Shown: piece by piece, positions 26,369 to 35,622 of the stretch
How positions within the stretch are numbered: the stretch's first letter is position 1
How the letters are laid out: each line of letters starts with the position of its first letter
Assembly (NCBI GenBank): GCA_031269355.1
Contig: JAISZG010000012.1
Span: 1-36,016, forward strand
DNA: 36,016 bases
Direction of reading: 5' to 3'
Source of the DNA: Oscillospiraceae bacterium
Lineage (GTDB): Bacteria > Bacillota > Clostridia > Christensenellales > Aristaeellaceae
Notes under the pieces: generated by a model
What the model was told of the DNA's origin: nothing
What the model saw: only the letters and a program-made list of their open reading frames with translations
The model's database searches: none
Position numbers and translations under genes: made by a program

Positions 26369-27235
26369 GTGCATCCGATGCTTATGGTGCAAGCGCCGCC
26401 TGGTCTGCTGTATGTGAACGGTCGTTTTCTGGGCGAGGCTGGCAGCGCCGTTACGCCCCTTGCGAGAGACGGCGCGGCGTATATCGAGTATCGACCGTTC
26501 GACCGCTGGGGCGGCGGCGTCGCGCTGCGCCTCGCGCTAAAGGGCGGATTGATCACCGACGGGCTTCCTCAGGATGTATACGCGGTTCAGTGGCCCGGCG
26601 GGGTATTGGAGCTTGAATTCCGCAGCGACGCGGATTTCGACGCGCCCGTCCCGCACGCTCAGATGAAAACGCCGTACGGGGTTCTAGCGCTCGTAGAGCG
26701 GCGCGGAACGCTTTCGATAGGATACGAAGGCGCGGAAGCGACCGAACTGCCCGTCGACGGGCCGTTCTCAGATCTGACGATGCGCACTCAGCCGCACCCT
26801 ACCATGCCTCTTGTAGCGCTCTGCGGGCAGGGCGATCAAGGTTCGTTCACCATTGTGATTCGCCTTGATAACCCGCCCCAAATTATGCAGTGTATACAGG
26901 GCAGACCGATGGATTGGTCGTTCGACGGCTCAGCGCGTCCATCGCACGCCTCGCCGACGGACGTCGCGCGCGCGTGGCTCGAAACCGTGCGCGACTGCGC
27001 GCATAGCGAAGGCGCTAGATATCTCGCGCATCCCGCGTATCAGCAGCGATTTGCCGCTTTGGTAGGCGCGTTCGATCAGGTCGTCGCGCTTAAATATCCC
27101 GTGCCGGGGCTTGCGCCTGTGGAATGGGGCGCGCTATCGCTGGTCGCGCCGCAGGTCGCGCTGGTTCGCGCGGTCGGCTTTGTTGGGCGAACCGGCGATG
27201 ATGGCTGGAAGATTGAGCGCGTAATAACATATTAA
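26369..27235 (+). CDS. Uncharacterised protein with a PEGA-like N-terminal segment
   Basis: I do not recognise this protein. From the GTG at 26369, which has GAGGTG 7 bases upstream, it is 288 residues long; open frame continues upstream to 26279 without a good ribosome-binding site. The N-terminus APPGLLYVNGRFLGEAG resembles the PEGA-type surface beta domain, followed by more predicted beta strands (about 30-180), then a mixed helical/beta region with DVARAWLETVRDC and a final strand ending in WKIERVITY. There is no signal peptide or membrane helix. It follows tldE by 161 bases and precedes a shared terminator. Base composition is like its neighbours, so it looks native. Confidence 0.7.
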   Translation: MHPMLMVQAPPGLLYVNGRFLGEAGSAVTPLARDGAAYIEYRPFDRWGGGVALRLALKGGLITDGLPQDVYAVQWPGGVLELEFRSDADFDAPVPHAQMKTPYGVLALVERRGTLSIGYEGAEATELPVDGPFSDLTMRTQPHPTMPLVALCGQGDQGSFTIVIRLDNPPQIMQCIQGRPMDWSFDGSARPSHASPTDVARAWLETVRDCAHSEGARYLAHPAYQQRFAALVGAFDQVVALKYPVPGLAPVEWGALSLVAPQVALVRAVGFVGRTGDDGWKIERVITY

Positions 27236-27253
27236 TATATAAAATATATTATT

Positions 27254-27287
27254 AAATACCGATTCGAATTGCGGATCGGTATTTTTT
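27254..27287. terminator. Bidirectional terminator between the unknown gene and smc
   Basis: Ten-base perfect stem AAATACCGAT / ATCGGTATTT (27254-27263 and 27275-27284) with an 11-base loop and a T run on the plus strand; the minus strand reads into TTTAATAATATATTTT. It overlaps the smc stop codon and ends both converging operons. Confidence 0.88.
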
Positions 27288-30200
27288 ATACCGCCTCGTC
27301 CAGCCGCACCGATACCATGCGCGACACGCCCTTCTCCGCCATAGTAACGCCAAACAGCGCCTGGCACCGCTCCATCGTTCCCTTGCGGTGGGTCAGCACA
27401 ACAAACTGAGTATCGCGCGCGTAGCCCGCCATCGCGTTCGCGAAGTGCGCCACGTTCGCCTCGTCCAGCGCGGAATCAATTTCATCCAATATACAAAACG
27501 GCGTCGGCTTAAGCTTCAGCATAGCGAACAATATCGCGATAGCGGTAAGCGCGCGCTCGCCTCCGGATAACAATGAAAGGAGCTGCGCGCGCTTTCCCGG
27601 CGGCTGCACTACCACGTCTATCCCGCATTCCAGCGCGTTGGCTTCTTCCTGCAGCGAAAGCGACGCTTGCCCTCCTCCGAAAAGCACGGCGAACGTCTCG
27701 CCAAAAAAGCCGTTCAGCAGCGAGAACTGCTCGATAAACCGCTTATGCATCTTAAGCAGCAAGCCATGTATTATATCTTGCAGATCGGCCTGCGCCTTAA
27801 CCAGATCGTCCCGCTGCGCGCCAAGCAAATCAAAGCGCTCTTTTAAATTTTGGTATTCCTCGACAGCGCGCGCGTTGACCGTTCCCATCGACCGAATCTC
27901 CGCGCGGCACTCTTCGATTTGCGCCTGCGCGCCTTCATACGAAAAATCCTTGCGGCGATACTCCAGCGCGCCCGCGTATGTAAGCTCATACGCGTTCCAT
28001 ATTCTATCCTGGCGCGCCTTCCGTTCCTCTTCAAGCCGGGCGCGCGATATCTGCGCGCGGTGCGCCCGCTCGAGCAGCTGCATTTGCCGCGCCCGCAGCG
28101 CCGCTTCCCGCTGCGAACGCGCGTCCAGATCGGCGCGCGCCTTTACGCGGCGGTCGTCCGCTTCCGCAAGCCGCGCGGTCAGAGTTTCCACAGCGCGCTG
28201 CGTATTCGCCCGCGCGGTCTCTCTCTCTCGCTTGGCCTCCTCCGTCCTCTCGCCGAGCGCTGTTGAGTTTTCAAGTTCAAGCCTGGCGCGAGCGCGCGCA
28301 GCCTCGCAATTCTCCCGTTCCGTTTTCAACCTGGCTAAATCTCGCTTGTGCGCGATATTCTCGCGCTCCAGCGCGGCCAGCTCGGCGCGGATCGACGAAA
28401 GCGCCTCCTGCAATTCTTCCACCGCTTGCCGCGCGTTAACGCGCAAGTCGGTTAGTCTGAGCGTTTCACGCTGAAGCGCCAGTTGATCCAGCGATTCCGG
28501 CTCCTCAGGATTATCGGCGCGCGCTATCTGATTTTCTATATCCGCGAGCGTGTCGGCGGCCTGCGCGGCTCGTTTGTTCAATTCCGCTTCTTGAGCGGCC
28601 AGCGCGTCCAGCGCGGAACGCGCAGCGCACAGCCGCGCGTTTTCACGCGCCGCAGCCAACTCCGCCCGGCGCGTGCGTTCGGCAAGCGTTTCCGCCTCAA
28701 GCGCGCGGCGCGCCTGAGCGTTCGCGGCGCGTTTTGCTTCTTCTTCCATAACTGATAAATCGGCGCGAGCGCGCGTCAGCTCGGCGGCGTTTGTTTCGAT
28801 TTCCCGGGATCGAGAAAGAAGGTTCGCCGCGCGGCCCTGCGCGCTTCCGCCAGTCATCGATCCGCCTGGATGCAGTATATCTCCCAGCAGCGTTACCGCG
28901 CGCAGCGAATGGCGGCAGCGGCGCATCACTTCTAGCCCGGCGTCCATCGTTTCCGCCAGCGCCGTGCGCCCCAGCAGGGATTCCATGATATCGCGGTATC
29001 TGGGCTCAAACGATATCAATTCGCTCGCCGCGCCCAGGCAGCCCGGCGTTGACAGCGCAGCGCGCTCCTGCGGATTTACGGTTCGCCCGCGCACAGTTGT
29101 GAGCGGCAGAAATGTCGCGCGACCGTACCTGCCCTGCCGCAAATATTCGATCAATCGCTTGGCGGCCTGCTCGTCCTCCGTTACGATATTCTGCATAGCG
29201 GCGCCAAGCGCCATTTCTATCGCGGTTTCATATTTCTCAGGCACGTGTATAAGATCGGCGACGACGCCGCATACTCCGCCCTCCGCCGCATTCTTTGAAA
29301 ATCGGAGTATCTGCCGCACGGCGTTTGGATATCCCTCGTACGCGTCCGCAAGTTCGCGCAGCATCGACAGGCGCGTTTCAATCGTACGCGCTTTATCCGA
29401 CAGCGCCTTCAGCCGCTGGCGAAGCGCTTCCGCCTCTCGCGCAGTCTCCCGTTCGCGCTGGTTCAGACGCGCCTTTTCCGCCGCTGCCTGTTCCAGTTCA
29501 ATGGCGGCCGCCTCACCCGACGACTGCGCGTTTATAATCTCCAGCTCCAGCTGCTCGCGCCGCGCGGCCATCGCGGCGCGCTCGCCGCTGATCTGCTCGA
29601 TACGCTCGCCGAGCGTTTGCCGCATTGCGGATAAGCGAGCACCTGCCGAACGCAGATCGGACAGCCTGCTGAGCGCCTCAAGAGTTCGCTCCTTGTGCGC
29701 TTCCAACTCCTCGGAGCGAGCGGACTCTTCCGCGCGAGCGGCCTCCAGCGCTCGCTCCGAGCGCTCGCGACGATCGTTCGTCAATTCCAGATTTTGCGCC
29801 AGCGCTTCGCCATGCGATTTTTCCGCCGATATGGATTTATCAAGATCCGCCGCGCGCTCCTCCAGCTCCCGCTCTGTTTTGACGGCGCGGTCGGCGTCGG
29901 CTCGCGCGTGTTCGGATTGAACGCGCAGCGTATCAAGCTCGCCTTCCAGCCGCTCGAACTCGCGCGAGCGTTCAAGCATCTCGGCGCGAAGGCGCGACGC
30001 TTGTTCTTCTATCGCGCGCAGACGCGTTTCGTCCGCCTCCTTCTGCGCTTCGGACGATTGGGCTTCCCTATCCAGCCCGTCTGCGGCTTCCTCGATCGCG
30101 CGCATATTTTCATCGAGCGCGTCCAGCCGCGCGCGAGCCTTGTCCTCCTCGGTCAGAAACGCGTTCAGTTCAAGGGATCGCAATCGTTCCTGCGCCGCCA

Positions 30201-30846
30201 GATACGCGCGCGCCGTTTTGCTTTGCTCCTCAAGCGCGGATAGCTGCTCGCCCATTGCGTCGAGCATATCGGTGACGCGCTCCAAATTCTGGCGCGTATG
30301 CTCGATATGGCGCTCCGCCTCGGCTTTTCGCGCGCGGTAAGTAACGATGCCAGCCGCTTCCTCGAATACCGCGCGGCGCTCCTCCGGGCGCGCGGAGAGT
30401 ATTTCGTCGATACGCCCCTGCCCGATAAGCGAATAACCCTCGCGCCCTATGCCCGTATCGCGAAGCAGTTCCGCTATATCCTTCATTCGGCAGGGCGCGC
30501 GGTTGAGCGTAACTTCGCTTACCCCGCTTCGATACACGCGCCGCGTCAGCGCCACTTCGGCCGCATCCATCGAAAGCGTATGATTTTCGTTATCGAGCAC
30601 GACGGTTACTTCGCACCACGGCAGGGGTTTGCGCCGTTCCGAACCGTTGAATATTACGTCCTCCATCCGCGCGCCGCGCAGCTGTTTCGCGCTTTGCTCG
30701 CCAAGCGCCCACTTGACGGCGTCGGATAGGTTTGATTTTCCGCTGCCGTTCGGGCCGACGATTCCCGTTATGCCGGACTCAAAATCTATCTCCGTTCTAT
30801 CCGCGAACGATTTGAACCCGTATACCTCAAGTTTCTTTAGCTTCAA
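27286..30846 (-). CDS. smc: Chromosome segregation ATPase SMC
   Basis: Loop-extruding condensin subunit that organises and separates the chromosome with ScpA and ScpB. The 1186 residues match the family. Walker A is GPNGSGKSN (31-39), followed by the first long coiled coil, a hinge region (around 500-660, with GYPNAVRQIL, GVVADLIHV and RYGRATFLPL), the return coiled coil, and the C-terminal head with LLSGGERALTA and the Walker B ILDEIDSALD. The start is TTG at 30846, overlapping the rnc stop as TTGA, with GGAGGG 4-5 bases upstream, so translation is coupled. In many Bacillota ftsY follows smc; here smc ends the operon at a terminator. Confidence 0.97.
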   Translation of the reverse strand: MKLKKLEVYGFKSFADRTEIDFESGITGIVGPNGSGKSNLSDAVKWALGEQSAKQLRGARMEDVIFNGSERRKPLPWCEVTVVLDNENHTLSMDAAEVALTRRVYRSGVSEVTLNRAPCRMKDIAELLRDTGIGREGYSLIGQGRIDEILSARPEERRAVFEEAAGIVTYRARKAEAERHIEHTRQNLERVTDMLDAMGEQLSALEEQSKTARAYLAAQERLRSLELNAFLTEEDKARARLDALDENMRAIEEAADGLDREAQSSEAQKEADETRLRAIEEQASRLRAEMLERSREFERLEGELDTLRVQSEHARADADRAVKTERELEERAADLDKSISAEKSHGEALAQNLELTNDRRERSERALEAARAEESARSEELEAHKERTLEALSRLSDLRSAGARLSAMRQTLGERIEQISGERAAMAARREQLELEIINAQSSGEAAAIELEQAAAEKARLNQRERETAREAEALRQRLKALSDKARTIETRLSMLRELADAYEGYPNAVRQILRFSKNAAEGGVCGVVADLIHVPEKYETAIEMALGAAMQNIVTEDEQAAKRLIEYLRQGRYGRATFLPLTTVRGRTVNPQERAALSTPGCLGAASELISFEPRYRDIMESLLGRTALAETMDAGLEVMRRCRHSLRAVTLLGDILHPGGSMTGGSAQGRAANLLSRSREIETNAAELTRARADLSVMEEEAKRAANAQARRALEAETLAERTRRAELAAARENARLCAARSALDALAAQEAELNKRAAQAADTLADIENQIARADNPEEPESLDQLALQRETLRLTDLRVNARQAVEELQEALSSIRAELAALERENIAHKRDLARLKTERENCEAARARARLELENSTALGERTEEAKRERETARANTQRAVETLTARLAEADDRRVKARADLDARSQREAALRARQMQLLERAHRAQISRARLEEERKARQDRIWNAYELTYAGALEYRRKDFSYEGAQAQIEECRAEIRSMGTVNARAVEEYQNLKERFDLLGAQRDDLVKAQADLQDIIHGLLLKMHKRFIEQFSLLNGFFGETFAVLFGGGQASLSLQEEANALECGIDVVVQPPGKRAQLLSLLSGGERALTAIAILFAMLKLKPTPFCILDEIDSALDEANVAHFANAMAGYARDTQFVVLTHRKGTMERCQALFGVTMAEKGVSRMVSVRLDEAV

Positions 30847-31715
30847 ACGCCCTCCAGCGCTTCTTCATCCGCGCCGCGCTGCGAGCCTGATATTTCCTCG
30901 CGCGACAGCGCGGCTTGGGCGGCGTTCTGCTCGGCTTCCTTTTTGCTGCCGCCTATGCCTTGCGCTAATATTTTTTCGCCGCAAATCGCGGCGACGGTAA
31001 ATTGCGGCGCATGCGCCGGTCCCGTTTGTTTTATTACTCGATATGAAGGCGTCGGCTCGCCTCGCCCTTGAACCAGCTCCTGCAGCAGGCTTTTCCAATT
31101 TATGGAAGAGGATAGAGGAACGTCCGGGTTGAAATCCGCCAGCGACCGCTGCGCCAGCTCGTACGCCGCTTCCAGCCCGCCGTCCAGATAAACGGCGGCC
31201 AGCACGGCCTCGAACGTGTCCGCGAGTACGGACGGGCGTTTATGCGCGCCTGCGATTCGATCGCCGCAAGCCATATTTATATATTCGCCCAGCCCCAGTC
31301 GCCGCGCGGCGTCGCACAGGGTTTCCTCGCGAACCAGCGCGATTCGCATGCGAGTCAGCTCGCCCTCCCTGGCTTCCGGATATCTATCGTACAGCGCGCG
31401 GCTCGCGCATAATTCCAGCACCGCGTCCCCAAGAAACTCCAGCCGCTGATTATCTTGCGCGCCGTCCGGCTTAAGCGCGGACGGATGCGTCAGCGCCGTT
31501 TCAATAAGAGATTCATCCTGGAACGAATAGCGCAGCGCTTCCTCAAGCTTAATCGGAAAGACGTCTATCGAAGAGGCGCCCGCCGGGGAGACGTCTGCCG
31601 AAGAAACGTCTGCCGGGGAGACGTCTGCCGAAGAGGCGCCCGCCGTGAAGACGTCTGCCGAAGAAACGTCTGCCGGGGAGACGTTCGCTGAAGGGACGTT
31701 TTCCATGTCGTCCAT
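30843..31715 (-). CDS. rnc: Ribonuclease III with N-terminal repeat extension
   Basis: Cuts double-stranded RNA, including rRNA precursors. The catalytic domain (about 54-205) has the signature [10 protein letters not shown] with metal ligands Glu93 and Asp97 and the second pair Asp166 and Glu169 in [17 protein letters not shown]; the double-stranded-RNA-binding domain follows (about 215-285). Unusually, about 50 residues precede the enzyme, made of five-residue units such as [10 protein letters not shown] and PAGAS. The start is ATG at 31715 because AAGGAGG lies 6 bases upstream; no start codon exists between the repeats and the catalytic domain, so the repeats must be translated. Usual RNase III is about 230-240 residues; this is 290. 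It overlaps smc. Confidence 0.95.
   Translation of the reverse strand: MDDMENVPSANVSPADVSSADVFTAGASSADVSPADVSSADVSPAGASSIDVFPIKLEEALRYSFQDESLIETALTHPSALKPDGAQDNQRLEFLGDAVLELCASRALYDRYPEAREGELTRMRIALVREETLCDAARRLGLGEYINMACGDRIAGAHKRPSVLADTFEAVLAAVYLDGGLEAAYELAQRSLADFNPDVPLSSSINWKSLLQELVQGRGEPTPSYRVIKQTGPAHAPQFTVAAICGEKILAQGIGGSKKEAEQNAAQAALSREEISGSQRGADEEALEGV
31560..31705 (-). repeat. Tandem repeat array in the 5' end of rnc
   Basis: Nine or so units of 15 bases (consensus on the plus strand near GAAGAAACGTCTGCC and GGGGAGACGTCTGCC) form two near-identical 60-base higher-order blocks. All lengths are multiples of three, so copy-number change would keep the frame. Confidence 0.85.
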
Positions 31716-31756
31716 ATCCGCACCTCCTTGCACCGAAATTTTTTATTTGATTATAT

Positions 31757-32824
31757 CTATTTGACGATATCGCGCAGCGTCGCGCCGCCCAGGCATTTGT
31801 CACCCTGATAAAACACGACAGCCTGTCCGGGAGTGAGCGCGCGCTGTGCTTCCCGCGATTGAACGAGCAGCTCGTTTTCATATATAGTTATATCAACATA
31901 CTGATCCGCTTGCCTATGCCGGAACCTCGCCGTACATTCGAAGCTCTCTCCGGCTTCGACGGGCGGTTCTCCGGCGATCCAACTCGCGTCCTCGCACAGC
32001 GCCTTTGACGCGTACAGCTCCGGCGAGTCCGCGCCTTGATCCACCCACAGCGTGTTGGTTTGCAAATCCTTGCTCACCACGAACCATCGCTCGCCGGTGC
32101 CGCGCCCACCGATCCCCAGCCCCCGCCGCTGACCCAGCGTATAGAACATCAGCCCGTCGTGCCTGCCCACAATCTCGCCCGACCGCGCGCGTATGTCGCC
32201 AGGTTGAGCGGGTATATATTGCTGGAGAAACGGCTTGAACCGCCGCTCGCCGATAAAGCATACGCCGGTAGAATCCTTCTTGTCAAAAACCGGCAGGCCG
32301 GCGTCCTTCGCGATTTCGCGCACTTGCGACTTCGTCATATCTCCGACGGGGAAACGCGTTCTGCGAAGCTGCGCCTGCTTTAGCATATATAAAAAATAAC
32401 TTTGATCCTTTGATAAGTCAATACCCTTCAGCAGGTCGCCCTCGCCGTTTGTGCGGCAGAAATGCCCTGTCGCTATACCCTCCGCGCCTAGCTTGATCGC
32501 GAAATTAAGGAACGCCTTGAACTTTATCTCACGGTTGCACAATACGTCCGGGTTTGGCGTGCGTCCCTTCGAGTACTCGTCAAGGCACAGCGCGAACACA
32601 TCGTCCCAATATTCGCGCGCGAAATTAACGGCATAATATGGGATACCGATATTATCGCATACCGCGCGCACGTCGTCCCAATCGCCGTCGGATGTGCAGC
32701 GCCCTTCGCCGTCCTTTTCGTCCCAATTTTTCATGAATACGCCCAGCACGTCGAAGCCCTCGCGTCGCAGCAAATACGCCGCTACTGCGGAGTCTACCCC
32801 GCCGGACATGCCGACCACTATCAA
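31757..32824 (-). CDS. mnmA: tRNA 2-thiouridine synthase MnmA
   Basis: Makes the 2-thio group at wobble U34 of tRNAs for Lys, Glu and Gln, using sulfur passed as a persulfide. The 355-residue protein has the PP-loop SGGVDS (7-12), the [10 protein letters not shown] segment with catalytic Cys96, and the partner Cys189 in GVCFIGER, and ends in the usual C-terminal beta-barrel. The start is TTG at 32824, with GAGG about 6 bases upstream; homologues begin at the same point just before the PP-loop. It starts 7 bases after the stop of the kinase fusion gene and precedes rnc by about 41 bases in the same operon. Confidence 0.95.
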   Translation of the reverse strand: MIVVGMSGGVDSAVAAYLLRREGFDVLGVFMKNWDEKDGEGRCTSDGDWDDVRAVCDNIGIPYYAVNFAREYWDDVFALCLDEYSKGRTPNPDVLCNREIKFKAFLNFAIKLGAEGIATGHFCRTNGEGDLLKGIDLSKDQSYFLYMLKQAQLRRTRFPVGDMTKSQVREIAKDAGLPVFDKKDSTGVCFIGERRFKPFLQQYIPAQPGDIRARSGEIVGRHDGLMFYTLGQRRGLGIGGRGTGERWFVVSKDLQTNTLWVDQGADSPELYASKALCEDASWIAGEPPVEAGESFECTARFRHRQADQYVDITIYENELLVQSREAQRALTPGQAVVFYQGDKCLGGATLRDIVK

Positions 32825-32831
32825 TCCAACC

Positions 32832-34151
32832 TCAGCCCTCCGCCGCGCGCGTGGCGCAGCCGTTTATATGCGCTCTGAGCGCCGCGTCCGCCAGCTGGAA
32901 CAGGCGTTCCTTTACTACCTCAACAGGCTGGCTGGCGTCGACGCAATGCACGCGGTCCGGTTCCGCTTTCGCCAGCATAAGGAACGCGTTGTACACGCGC
33001 TGGAAGAAAACCTCGCCGGCGCGTTCTATCCTGTCCAACCGCGTCGCGCTTTCCCTACGCAGCAGCGCGGTTTTCAAATCGACCATGAGCAGCATAACCA
33101 AATCCGGAACGCACGCGCCGACCGCCATCTCGTTAAGCCGCTGAATCCTTTCAAAGCCAAGCTCGCGCCCGCCCCCCTGATACGCTACGCTAGAATCGAC
33201 GAACCTGTCGCTAAGAACGATCCTCCCCTGAGCGAGAGCGGGAGCGATAACGCTGCGCACGTGCTGCGCGCGGCTTGCGGCGAACAGGTATGCCTCCGCC
33301 TCCGGCGTCATATCGCGGTTGTCGGGATCGGCGAGCAGCTCCCTTATTCGCTCCGACAGCGCGCACCCGCCCGGCTCGCGGGTGTCCAGCACGTCCCATC
33401 CCATGCGCTCCAGGTGATCCTTAAGCAGCGGAACCTGCGTAGTTTTTCCGGCCGCGTCCAACCCTTCCATCGTTATAAACAAACCCTGCGGCGGAGGCGC
33501 GTCCCCGCACAGCAGGCGAGTAAGCGCAGGTACATCCCGCGCGATGAAATCCGCGCCTGCGCTGATAATCTCCTGCTCGGAGCCATAGCCGTATGTAACG
33601 CCGATGGAATCTATGTTGTTCGCCTTGGCCGCGCGCACGTCGTAGTGCCTGTCGCCCACAAGCACGGCGCGGCGATAGCGGGCGGGCAGCGCTTGCCGCA
33701 CGATATCCGCCTTATCGTGATCCCTGGCGTCCAGCGGAACGCCCACGATCGAGTCGAACAGCCCGATCAGCCCAAAGTTTACCAATATGCGCCGCGCGTA
33801 CGCGGTCGGCTTCGCGGTAGCCAGAATGATCGACGCGCCTTGCGATTTAAGCAGAGTCAGCAGATTGGGAAGTCCCTTATACACGCGGTTGTTTAGTATG
33901 CCGCGCGACGAGAACTCGTCCCTGTATACTGTTATCGCCCGCTCGATATCCGACTCCTCCAGCCGCAAATGCCGCGAGAACGATTCGTGCAGCGACGGCC
34001 CGAAAAACTTTTGCAGTTCCGCGTCGTCGAGCGGTTCCAGTCCAAACGTATCTATTACATGCCGTACCGATTGCGCGATTCCCGGACCTGAATCCGTTAT
34101 CGTACCGTCCAAATCGAATAGCACCGTATCATAGCGGGGCGACGTATCCAT
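32832..34151 (-). CDS. Fusion of HAD phosphatase (phosphoglycolate/pyrophosphatase type) and thymidylate kinase
   Basis: One 439-residue frame encodes two enzymes. Residues 1-214 are a HAD hydrolase of the Gph/PpaX type: nucleophile motif DLDGT (13-17, Asp13 and Asp15), a helical cap, DKADIV (146-151) and VGDRHYD (165-171). Residues 222-439 are a thymidylate kinase: P-loop GLDAAGKTT (230-238), TREPGG (257-262), DRF (315-317) and the lid segment RLDRIERAG. The second makes dTDP from dTMP; the first removes phosphate from a small metabolite. The linker is short (GDAPPPQ). The start is ATG at 34151 with GGAGGA 7 bases upstream. Both sets of key residues are intact, so both activities are expected. 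Confidence 0.93.
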   Translation of the reverse strand: MDTSPRYDTVLFDLDGTITDSGPGIAQSVRHVIDTFGLEPLDDAELQKFFGPSLHESFSRHLRLEESDIERAITVYRDEFSSRGILNNRVYKGLPNLLTLLKSQGASIILATAKPTAYARRILVNFGLIGLFDSIVGVPLDARDHDKADIVRQALPARYRRAVLVGDRHYDVRAAKANNIDSIGVTYGYGSEQEIISAGADFIARDVPALTRLLCGDAPPPQGLFITMEGLDAAGKTTQVPLLKDHLERMGWDVLDTREPGGCALSERIRELLADPDNRDMTPEAEAYLFAASRAQHVRSVIAPALAQGRIVLSDRFVDSSVAYQGGGRELGFERIQRLNEMAVGACVPDLVMLLMVDLKTALLRRESATRLDRIERAGEVFFQRVYNAFLMLAKAEPDRVHCVDASQPVEVVKERLFQLADAALRAHINGCATRAAEG

Positions 34152-34189
34152 TAATATTCCTCCATATCGGCGACATACAAAATGCCTGA

Positions 34190-35587
34190 TTATATATTAC
34201 ATACCACTCGCAAACCTTGCGCGTCCGCGCCAAACCAGCTCATACCGCGCCCGCGCATATCGAGCATCCAATCAATCGCCTCTGCGGTGATTATCTCGCC
34301 CGGCCACGCTATAGGCGCGCCCGGCGGGTACGCGCCGAACGGGCAGGCCGCGACTCGTCCCGCCGCAAGCTCCGGCGGCGCATATTCCGATCGGGCGAAC
34401 GTCGCCGCCCTCGGAGACAGGGCGGTTTGCGGGCGCGCGTCCGGCATTGGAGGAAGCGCTGAGCGCGCGGACTTCTGCGGGCGCAGCTCTTCGAGAGCGC
34501 GCGTTAACCTGGCGAAATCTTCCGCGTCGTCGGCTATGGTCGCTATCAATATCAGCCGCCGATCGTCCGACGCTTCAACGTCGATTCCAAGCGCGGCCAG
34601 TCGCCGCGCCGCTTCGAATCCGGTATATCCGCGCCCGCTGACATCCAGCACAATGCGCGTCCGATCGAACGGCGCTACGGCGGATGCGCGGCGCAGCCCC
34701 GCTTCGTTCGGGGCTACGGGACAGGGAGCCGCGATGGTTGAAACGCGTGGATCGAATATGCCGTCCTGCGGCGGCGCGGGTATTCGCGCAAGCAGGCGCG
34801 AGAGTTCCCGCGCGCCGTTCTCGTCCATCCACGCGCGCACCTTGTGCAAAGCCTCCATCAACATGAACGACGGGCTTGATGTTTGCGTCATGCGCAGTAT
34901 CGAGCGCGCCCTGTTCGCGTCTTCCCGCTCCTCAAGGTGCAGCCACGCGCCTTGCGTTGGGACAGGCAGCGTCTTATGAGCGCTTTGCACCCAGAGCGAC
35001 GCGCCGCAGCGCCCGGCGTCCGCAGGGCTTTCCCACCAATTCCAATGCGCGCCATGCGCTTGATCCACCAGCAGCCGCATTCCGGCAAGCCGCGCCGCGC
35101 TGGCGATTCGTTCGAGCGGCAGCGCAAGCCCGTCGTACAGCGGCGAGACGACAAACACGGCGGACGCGTCCGGATGCTCGCGAATCGCGTCGAGCCATGT
35201 CGATTCGTCGGGGATTATCAATCCGTCGCGCCTGCGCGTTTCATTTGCGAACACCGGGCGCAGGTCGCCCAGCGCGCAAGCCGAGGCCGCGCTGATATGC
35301 GCGCCGCGCGGCATTATAACCTTGCCGCCCGGCGGAACGGCGTAGAGAAGCATAGTCAGGATACCGGCGGTCGCGCCGTTGGTCAGCAGAATCGTATTCG
35401 CGGCATGAGCCGATCGCGCTGCCGCCTGCTGCGCCTCGGCAATCGCGCCGGACGGAGCGTACAGATCGTCGGTATTTGGCAGCTCCGTAAGATCGGATTC
35501 TATCCCAAGCCCATACGGAAGCGGCTTGCCTTTATGACCCGGCATATGAAAGCGCAGGCGCGCGCCTTTCGTCGAGGAACCAAACAT
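34190..35587 (-). CDS. Orn/Lys/Arg decarboxylase-family protein, YaaO type
   Basis: PLP enzyme of fold type I, decarboxylating a basic amino acid such as arginine or lysine for polyamine or cadaverine synthesis. The 465-residue protein shows HMPGHKG (14-20), the TNGATAG phosphate-loop region, DQAHGAHWNW (Asp175 holds the PLP ring) and the Schiff-base Lys205 in SAHKTLP. Length fits the short YaaO-like branch. As in Bacillus, it sits directly before thymidylate kinase, a long-known neighbourhood with no clear reason. Substrate cannot be read from the sequence. The start is ATG at 35585-35587; there is no Shine-Dalgarno and the -10 hexamer is only six bases away, implying a leaderless mRNA. Confidence 0.9.
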   Translation of the reverse strand: MFGSSTKGARLRFHMPGHKGKPLPYGLGIESDLTELPNTDDLYAPSGAIAEAQQAAARSAHAANTILLTNGATAGILTMLLYAVPPGGKVIMPRGAHISAASACALGDLRPVFANETRRRDGLIIPDESTWLDAIREHPDASAVFVVSPLYDGLALPLERIASAARLAGMRLLVDQAHGAHWNWWESPADAGRCGASLWVQSAHKTLPVPTQGAWLHLEEREDANRARSILRMTQTSSPSFMLMEALHKVRAWMDENGARELSRLLARIPAPPQDGIFDPRVSTIAAPCPVAPNEAGLRRASAVAPFDRTRIVLDVSGRGYTGFEAARRLAALGIDVEASDDRRLILIATIADDAEDFARLTRALEELRPQKSARSALPPMPDARPQTALSPRAATFARSEYAPPELAAGRVAACPFGAYPPGAPIAWPGEIITAEAIDWMLDMRGRGMSWFGADAQGLRVVCNI

Positions 35588-35593
35588 AATTTA

Positions 35594-35622
35594 AGTATAC
35601 AGGATTTAGCCTGGAATTGCAA
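35594..35622 (-). promoter_or_regulatory. Promoter placed directly on the decarboxylase start codon
   Basis: On the minus strand TTGCAA (35617-35622), 17 bases, TATACT (35594-35599), then six bases and ATG. Transcription starting 6-8 bases after the -10 would begin at the initiator codon itself. Confidence 0.65.

Noticed and set aside
28964-29920. Ser/Arg/Ala-rich open frame opposite smc
   Set aside because: It is the reverse-strand image of the coiled-coil codons of smc; low complexity and no start signal.
32694-33896. Long open frame (400 codons) on the plus strand opposite mnmA and the kinase fusion
   Set aside because: It mirrors two well-supported genes, is rich in Arg/His/Ala as expected of a reversed GC-rich gene, and shows no recognisable domain or good ribosome-binding site.
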